This document shows positions 59,230 to 64,000 of a stretch of DNA of 64,000 bases, one piece after another. A program made the position numbers and the translations under genes. This stretch comes from Vibrio ziniensis. Its GTDB lineage: Bacteria; Pseudomonadota; Gammaproteobacteria; Enterobacterales; Vibrionaceae. The notes beneath the pieces were generated by a model. That model was not told the origin of the DNA and made no database searches. It worked only from the letters and a program-made list of their open reading frames with translations. The DNA is taken from NCBI RefSeq assembly GCF_011064285.1, contig NZ_CP049331.1, forward strand, positions 2,852,001 through 2,916,000, given 5' to 3'. Numbering within the stretch: the stretch's first letter is position 1; each line of letters begins with the position of its first letter.

Positions 59230-59865
59230 TTACACATAAAGAGCTCGTATACCATCTTCCAACAGTTGCAATTGTTCGAGTCCCTGCTCTGTAGCGCACG
59301 GCTTCACTAGAGAAATAGCCTGCAACATGCCTTGGTAAATCACTTGCTCGGTAATTTTGGTTTTCAGTGACATCGCAGATTGATATGCCAACCACCCCGA
59401 ATAGACCATGTGTAACGAAGTCACCAAGGTTTCCAACTCATCTTTCTCAACCGCAAGAAGCTCCATATCGATGAAATTCTGCATAATGTTGATCAAATTG
59501 ACGTGCAACTTCTCTTGAGAAGCAATGTATTCCACATGCAACTCTTCGTCACGCTGTAAGATCTCAGGCAGATTTGAATAGAAGAAGCGATACTTCCACA
59601 TCAAGTTAAACATAGAATCGAGATAATGTTTTAACAGGGTAAGACTTTCATATTGCCCCTGTAGTGGTGTAAAGCGCTCAATCAGCTCCTTGGAATAAAG
59701 AGCAAATATTTCCCTCACTATTTCCTGTTTATTCCGGAAATGATAATAGAGATTGCCAGGGCTAATCTCCAGATGGGCAGCGATATGATTAGTTGTAATG
59801 GCACGCTCACCATTTTCATTAAAAAGCTCTAAGGCCGCGTGAACAATTCTGTCTCTTGTCTTCAT
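59230..59865 (-). CDS. TetR-family transcriptional regulator
   Basis: Regulator of 211 residues with a normal TetR helix-turn-helix (RIVHAALELFNENGERAITT, IAAHLEISPGNLYYHFRNKQEI). The C-terminal ligand domain (about 60-211) is not recognisable. Divergent from nothing; it lies between the HD-GYP gene and hemE on the hemE strand, downstream of the hemE terminator, so has its own promoter. Target genes unknown. Confidence 0.88.
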   Translation of the reverse strand: MKTRDRIVHAALELFNENGERAITTNHIAAHLEISPGNLYYHFRNKQEIVREIFALYSKELIERFTPLQGQYESLTLLKHYLDSMFNLMWKYRFFYSNLPEILQRDEELHVEYIASQEKLHVNLINIMQNFIDMELLAVEKDELETLVTSLHMVYSGWLAYQSAMSLKTKITEQVIYQGMLQAISLVKPCATEQGLEQLQLLEDGIRALYV

Positions 59866-59924
59866 TAGCTCGCCAGATTGTAATTGACTCTATCGCAGTA
59901 TAATTCAGCTATTGCTAAATGAAA

Positions 59925-59953
59925 AAAAAAGCGCTCTATTATGAGCGCTTTAT
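59925..59953 (-). terminator. hemE terminator
   Basis: AAAGCGCTC and GAGCGCTTT pair around TATTAT; on the minus strand a nine-T run follows. Confidence 0.9.
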
Positions 59954-59964
59954 ATAAAATCTTA

Positions 59965-61047
59965 CTACTTATGATAAGGTTTCGAGAGTTCATGGACAGC
60001 GTCAACGAACACACCGGCATTCTCTGGCGGAACATCTAAGTGAATACCATGACCGAGGTTGAATACATGCCCAGTACCGCTATTACCTGAACTACCGTGA
60101 CCAAAGCCTTCTAGAATCGATGCCACTTCTTGGCGAATACGTTCTGGCTGCGCGTACAGAATTGATGGGTCCATATTACCTTGCAAGGCAACTTTATCCC
60201 CGACACGAGCTTTGGCATCAGCAATGTCGATGGTCCAATCCAGACCAACCGCATCACAACCCGTTGCGGCAATGCTTTCCAGCCACATACCGCCATTTTT
60301 AGTGAACAGAGTCACAGGAACACGGCGACCTTCATTTTCACGAATCAGGCCATCAACAATCTTATGCATGTATTGCAGTGAGAATAGGTTGTAATCGCGA
60401 GGCGTTAATACACCGCCCCATGTATCAAATACCATCACAGATTGCGCGCCAGCTTTAATCTGTGCGTTTAAGTATTCAATCACACTATCTGCGAGTTTAT
60501 CTAACAGCGCATGCAAGGTAGCAGGCTCTGCGTACATCATCTGTTTAATCTTAGTGAAGGCTTTTGAACTGCCCCCTTCAACCATGTAAGTGGCTAATGT
60601 CCACGGGCTACCAGAGAAACCAATCAGAGGAACGTCACCATTGAGATCTTTGCGGATTTGGCGTACAGCATTCATGACATACTGCAATTCACCTTCTGGA
60701 TCAGGCAAACCGATTTTATCAACGTCAGCTTTGCAAGTGATTGGGCGATCAAAAACTGGACCTTCGCCAGCTGCGAATCGTAGACCTAACCCCATAGCGT
60801 CAGGAATAGTCAAAATATCTGAGAATAGAATTGCAGCATCAAGTGGAAAACGACGCAATGGCTGCAGTGTCACTTCAGAAGCTAACTCTGCATTTTTACA
60901 TAGCGACATAAAATCACCCGCCTGTGCGCGTGTAGCACGATATTCTGGCAGATAACGCCCTGCTTGGCGCATCATCCACACGGGTGTGCAGTCAACAGGC
61001 TGCTTCAACAAAGCACGAAGATAACGGTCGTTTTTTAATTCTGTCAT
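59965..61047 (-). CDS. hemE: Uroporphyrinogen decarboxylase
   Basis: Haem-pathway enzyme of 360 residues that converts uroporphyrinogen III to coproporphyrinogen [36 protein letters not shown], and [21 protein letters not shown] near the C-terminus are canonical. [10 protein letters not shown] at 61047 follows GGAAG and was preferred over 61059. Confidence 0.97.
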   Translation of the reverse strand: MTELKNDRYLRALLKQPVDCTPVWMMRQAGRYLPEYRATRAQAGDFMSLCKNAELASEVTLQPLRRFPLDAAILFSDILTIPDAMGLGLRFAAGEGPVFDRPITCKADVDKIGLPDPEGELQYVMNAVRQIRKDLNGDVPLIGFSGSPWTLATYMVEGGSSKAFTKIKQMMYAEPATLHALLDKLADSVIEYLNAQIKAGAQSVMVFDTWGGVLTPRDYNLFSLQYMHKIVDGLIRENEGRRVPVTLFTKNGGMWLESIAATGCDAVGLDWTIDIADAKARVGDKVALQGNMDPSILYAQPERIRQEVASILEGFGHGSSGNSGTGHVFNLGHGIHLDVPPENAGVFVDAVHELSKPYHK

Positions 61048-61090
61048 TCTGGCTTCCAATTACTAGGCTTATTTCTTTAATTATTTCTTA

Positions 61091-61259
61091 TACCATTCTG
61101 GCAAATTTCCTGATCAGTGAATGGGCGTCGATAAGCAAACCCTCCGAGCCATGGATGGCTAGGCGGAGCTTCAGGGACGAATGAATGCGCGTTTGCGTTT
61201 GACGCCCATTCGCTGCTCGCCGATGCTCAGTCTGATCATATTTTTATCTAGGATGGTAT
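61091..61259 (-). repeat. Dispersed Vibrio repeat, full-length copy (inverted)
   Basis: 169 bp, reverse orientation of the 57177 copy. Ends ATACCATTCTGG and GGATGGTAT. Lies directly upstream of hemE, so the hemE promoter must lie within or between the repeat and the start codon. Confidence 0.88.
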
Positions 61260-61429
61260 TAGGCGCGTATTCTACCACTTATTTACACCAAACTGGTCAT
61301 TGAGTTGCTGTTCATAAACCGAAGCTTTGCAAGCTAGATCATGTTATTAACATTTAAATCAATGGTTAATTTGCGTACAAACTAAAACAGCGTTTAGAAT
61401 CCTCCTGCTAGCGAAAATTACAATAATAA

Positions 61430-61498
61430 ACGGGTACTTAGTACTCAACATCTCATAACGACATCTTACTTACCCCCTCCCTCACCGGAGGGTTTTTT
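61430..61498 (+). ncRNA. Possible small RNA with orphan terminator
   Basis: CCCTC-ACC-GGAGGGTTTTTTTT (about 61477-61498) is a well-formed terminator reading rightwards, yet no plus-strand gene precedes it and the minus-strand nudC ends at 61499. TACAAT near 61419-61424 could be a -10 element. A transcript of about 70 bases would end here. No sRNA family recognised. Confidence 0.35.
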
Positions 61499-62290
61499 TT
61501 AGCTAGCCGTAAGATGATGATTCTGTTCAATGGTGCCAACGATCTCTTCAATTAACGCTCTGGCAATCGTCCCTCTCGGAGCGACTGGCGGTAGCTCATT
61601 TGCACTAAACCATTGAGCATCACTAAGTTCGTTATAGTCAGGACAAATGTCACCACTCTCGTAATCCGCGACAAATGCCACCATCATGCTGGAAGGGAAC
61701 GCCCAAGGCTGACTACCAAAATAACGGATGTTCTTAACGCGAATCCCCGTCTCTTCTAATACTTCACGGGCAACACAATTTTCTAAGGTTTCACCGACCT
61801 CTAAAAATCCTGCGATAACGGTATACATCCCCTCTTTATGGCGAGGATGTTGAGCAAGTAAGATTTGATTCTCTTTACGTACAGCGACAATCACGCATGG
61901 AAAGATGCGTGGGTAATGCAGGGTACGGCAATCTTGACATTGCATCGCTAATTCGCGGTGATTAAGATGAGTACGGCCACCACACTGAGGGCAAAAACGG
62001 ATGCTTTGGGTCATGTGCCCAAATTGAATGGCACGGCTCGCGGCAAGAAAAAGATCTTCACCGACCACCAGCAGCTCACGTAACGATGTCATTTCTAGAT
62101 CATTGTCTAACTCGGAATGATTTAGCCAATACACTGGGTGTTGATCAATACGATCTATCTCGATCGCCGATTCAAAAGGTAATCCAAACTCTTTAGCACT
62201 ACCAAATGGCACACTCCCGTCAATGGTCCACAGTTCACTGCCTGAAACAACACACCAATAAGCTGATTTAAGGTCACTATTTTTTAACAT
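61499..62290 (-). CDS. nudC: NAD-capped RNA hydrolase / NADH pyrophosphatase
   Basis: Nudix enzyme of 263 residues that removes NAD caps from RNA and cleaves NADH. Zinc ribbon CPQCGG and CQDC, then the Nudix box beginning [20 protein letters not shown], and the [11 protein letters not shown] motif specific to Nud[11 protein letters not shown] at 62290 has AGGAG upstream and was chosen over 62320. Confidence 0.94.
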   Translation of the reverse strand: MLKNSDLKSAYWCVVSGSELWTIDGSVPFGSAKEFGLPFESAIEIDRIDQHPVYWLNHSELDNDLEMTSLRELLVVGEDLFLAASRAIQFGHMTQSIRFCPQCGGRTHLNHRELAMQCQDCRTLHYPRIFPCVIVAVRKENQILLAQHPRHKEGMYTVIAGFLEVGETLENCVAREVLEETGIRVKNIRYFGSQPWAFPSSMMVAFVADYESGDICPDYNELSDAQWFSANELPPVAPRGTIARALIEEIVGTIEQNHHLTAS

Positions 62291-62471
62291 ACAAACTCCT
62301 GTTGCTTGCAGTTCGTTCATTTTACTGGCAATCTAATTTCATACCAGAGTTTGTCTCGATTTGCTAACTCTACATAAACTCTCGTGAAGACAACAGGCTG
62401 TATCCTACTCATACAGCGCAATGTGCAAAGGACAGTCTATCATTAGATAGCTCGATCTTGAGGGCATGGTC

Positions 62472-62960
62472 ATGCTAAAAAAATTCAAACAAACCCAAGA
62501 ACAATGGGGTGGAGCCAGTGACGTTATCGATCATTGGTTAGAGAAAAGACAGCATGTAGTTGTACAATATTGCAAAATTGCTGCGCTTCAACCTTGCGCT
62601 TCCAAAGCCGTGGTCTCAGAACTTCCTTCACCTCAAGAACTTCAATATTTCTGCCAAGATCTTGTCGACTATATCTCAGAAGGTCACTTTAAGGTCTACG
62701 ACATGGTGATGAATAAGTGGCAGTCTACAGGCTTTAAAGCAACAGATGAGATCAACCGAGCATATGCTGAAATCGTTTTAACGACCGATCCGCTGCTCAA
62801 TTTTACTGATCACTACGCCGCTGTTGATGTGGAAGATGAATTAGACACTTTCGATCAAGATCTTTCCAAATTGGGACAGATATTAGAATCACGCTTTGAG
62901 TTAGAAGATCACCTCATTCAACTCATCATTGATAGCCTGTCTATTCCACCGGGCGCGTAA
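62472..62960 (+). CDS. rsd: Regulator of sigma D (Rsd), anti-sigma70 factor
   Basis: Protein of 162 residues that binds sigma70 region 4 in stationary phase. The helical pattern DVIDHWLEKRQHVVVQYCKIA, CQDLVDYISEGHFKVYDMV and RFELEDHLIQLIIDSL match Rsd. The ATG at 62472 is eight bases after GAGG; the ATG at 62466 is too close to it. Next to nudC, as in E. coli. Confidence 0.92.
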   Translation: MLKKFKQTQEQWGGASDVIDHWLEKRQHVVVQYCKIAALQPCASKAVVSELPSPQELQYFCQDLVDYISEGHFKVYDMVMNKWQSTGFKATDEINRAYAEIVLTTDPLLNFTDHYAAVDVEDELDTFDQDLSKLGQILESRFELEDHLIQLIIDSLSIPPGA

Positions 62961-63008
62961 TTTTAGCTGTTAGTTCTCTGCTATCGCTTTCAGGCTTTTG
63001 CTTTTGGT

Positions 63009-63131
63009 TCTCCCCCTCAGATGAGGGGGAGTTAGAGGGGGTTGAAGCCCACTGAACGTATTGAGCATTACAATCTTAATTACGTTCAGTGGAAGCAACC
63101 CCACCCTGCCTCCCCTTCGAAAGGGGAGGAG
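63009..63131. repeat. Dispersed 120-bp repeat, copy 2
   Basis: Reverse complement of the 26913-27034 repeat: TCCCCCTCAGATGAGGGGGA at the left, CTTCGAAAGGGGAGGAG at the right. Lies between rsd and rpoC. Confidence 0.85.
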
Positions 63132-63170
63132 ATAAAAGAACGTTGATTCTTATCCTGAATTACAAGCAAT

Positions 63171-63198
63171 AAAAAAGGCACCTTTCGGTGCCTTTTTT
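63171..63198. terminator. rpoBC operon terminator
   Basis: AAAAAAGGCACC-TTTC-GGTGCCTTTTTT, a strong bidirectional stem between convergent rsd and rpoC. Confidence 0.92.
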
Positions 63199-63214
63199 CA
63201 TTTCTATCAAGCGA

Positions 63215-64000
63215 TTACTCGTCTGAAGAGAAACCTGCGTTCAGTAGCGCAGCTAGGTTATCTGTAGCTTGCTCTGCTGAAGGACCTTCTTTCTGAGCTT
63301 CACGCTTAGATTGACGATCTTGGTGGTACGCAAAACCAGTACCAGCAGGGATCAAGCGACCAACGATAACGTTCTCTTTCAGACCACGTAGGTCATCACG
63401 CTTACCAGATACCGCAGCTTCAGTCAGTACGCGCGTCGTTTCTTGGAACGATGCCGCAGAGATGAACGATTCTGTCGCTAGAGACGCTTTAGTGATACCT
63501 AGAAGTTCACGTTCGAAACGTGCAGGCTCTTTGCCTTCTGCTTCTAGAGCACGGTTAGCAATCTTAACTTGTGAGTATTCAACTTGCTCACCAGGTAGGA
63601 ACTCAGAGTCACCTGCGAAAGTAATTGTACACTTACGTAGCATCTGACGAACGATGGTTTCGATGTGCTTATCGTTAATCTTAACGCCTTGCAGACGGTA
63701 AACTTCCTGAACTTCGTTAGCGATGTAAGAAGTCACAGCGTGGATACCACGTAGACGTAGGATGTCATGTGGAGACTCTGGACCATCTGCGATCACGTCA
63801 CCACGTTCGATACGCTCACCTTCAAACACGTTCAACTGACGATGCTTAGGAATCATCTCTTCGTAAACATCACCGCTGTCGCGAGTGATTACTAGACGAC
63901 GTTTACCCTTAGTCTCTTTACCGAACGACACAGTACCTGTGAATTCAGCAAGGATTGCAGGCTCTTTCGGTTTACGAGCTTCGAATAGGTCTGCTACGCG
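63215..64000 (-). CDS. rpoC: RNA polymerase beta' subunit, C-terminal part (runs off the right edge)
   Basis: Last 261 residues of RpoC. The frame is open to the window edge, where it reads [20 protein letters not shown], so the apparent start at 63931 is internal. [32 protein letters not shown] and [22 protein letters not shown] are the conserved trigger-proximal and jaw-domain blocks; the end [14 protein letters not shown] is typical of Vibrio. Confidence 0.98.
   Translation of the reverse strand, partial: RVADLFEARKPKEPAILAEFTGTVSFGKETKGKRRLVITRDSGDVYEEMIPKHRQLNVFEGERIERGDVIADGPESPHDILRLRGIHAVTSYIANEVQEVYRLQGVKINDKHIETIVRQMLRKCTITFAGDSEFLPGEQVEYSQVKIANRALEAEGKEPARFERELLGITKASLATESFISAASFQETTRVLTEAAVSGKRDDLRGLKENVIVGRLIPAGTGFAYHQDRQSKREAQKEGPSAEQATDNLAALLNAGFSSDE

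Overview
The window is a chromosomal segment of a Vibrio species. The order rpoC-rsd-nudC-hemE, gpmM-envC, psd-rsgA-orn, queG-tsaE-amiB-mutL-miaA-hfq-hflX-hflKC, fkpA-yheO-tusDCB-rpsL-rpsG-fusA-tuf-bfd-bfr, rpsF-priB-rpsR-rplI, dnaB, pgi, cheX-like, zur, dusA follows the Vibrio chromosome 1 layout as I remember it from V. cholerae. The exact species cannot be fixed by eye; an ERIC element and several Vibrio-type dispersed palindromic repeats fit the genus.

Layout. (1) About 74-8379 is an 8.3 kb integrative element inserted in the 5' end of dusA. It splits the gene: the original start codon and first codons remain at the right end (8347-8436), while the left end supplies a new ribosome binding site, start codon and N-terminus that rejoin the dusA frame (1-118). 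It encodes two tandem paralogous tyrosine recombinases, a RepA-type ATPase, an Ec86-like retron (ncRNA, nucleoside deoxyribosyltransferase-like effector, reverse transcriptase), an HUH-motif protein, a PrtN-like protein and two unknown small proteins. Triplets of phased 9-bp repeats in inverted orientation near the two ends look like integrase arm sites. (2) 8.8-37.7 kb is conserved housekeeping sequence: zinc regulation, glycolysis, replication, ribosomal proteins and elongation factors, tRNA thiolation, chaperone, RNA and membrane quality control, mismatch repair, cell-wall amidase and queuosine synthesis. (3) 37.7-38.05 kb, between queG and a tRNA array, carries a cluster of DnaA boxes around a perfect IHF consensus site, in the same neighbourhood as E. 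coli datA. (4) 38.3-39.5 kb holds five tRNA-Gly(GCC) and three tRNA-fMet genes interleaved with three degenerate tRNA-Gly copies. (5) 39.8-43.7 kb: lipoprotein, orn, rsgA, psd, with two palindromic repeats between orn and rsgA. (6) 43.9-53 kb is more accessory: a DASS anion transporter, an arsR-acr3 arsenite module flanked by related hairpins, and a tripartite tricarboxylate transporter operon with a DapA-type aldolase and a DeoR-HTH/ribokinase fusion. (7) 53.2-64 kb: EamA transporter, gpmM, envC, an HD-GYP protein, a TetR regulator, hemE, nudC, rsd and the 3' end of rpoC.

At least three families of short dispersed repeats occur in intergenic gaps. The strongest candidates for something new are the retron-bearing dusA element with its 5'-end swap of the target gene, and the datA-like DnaA/IHF cluster.
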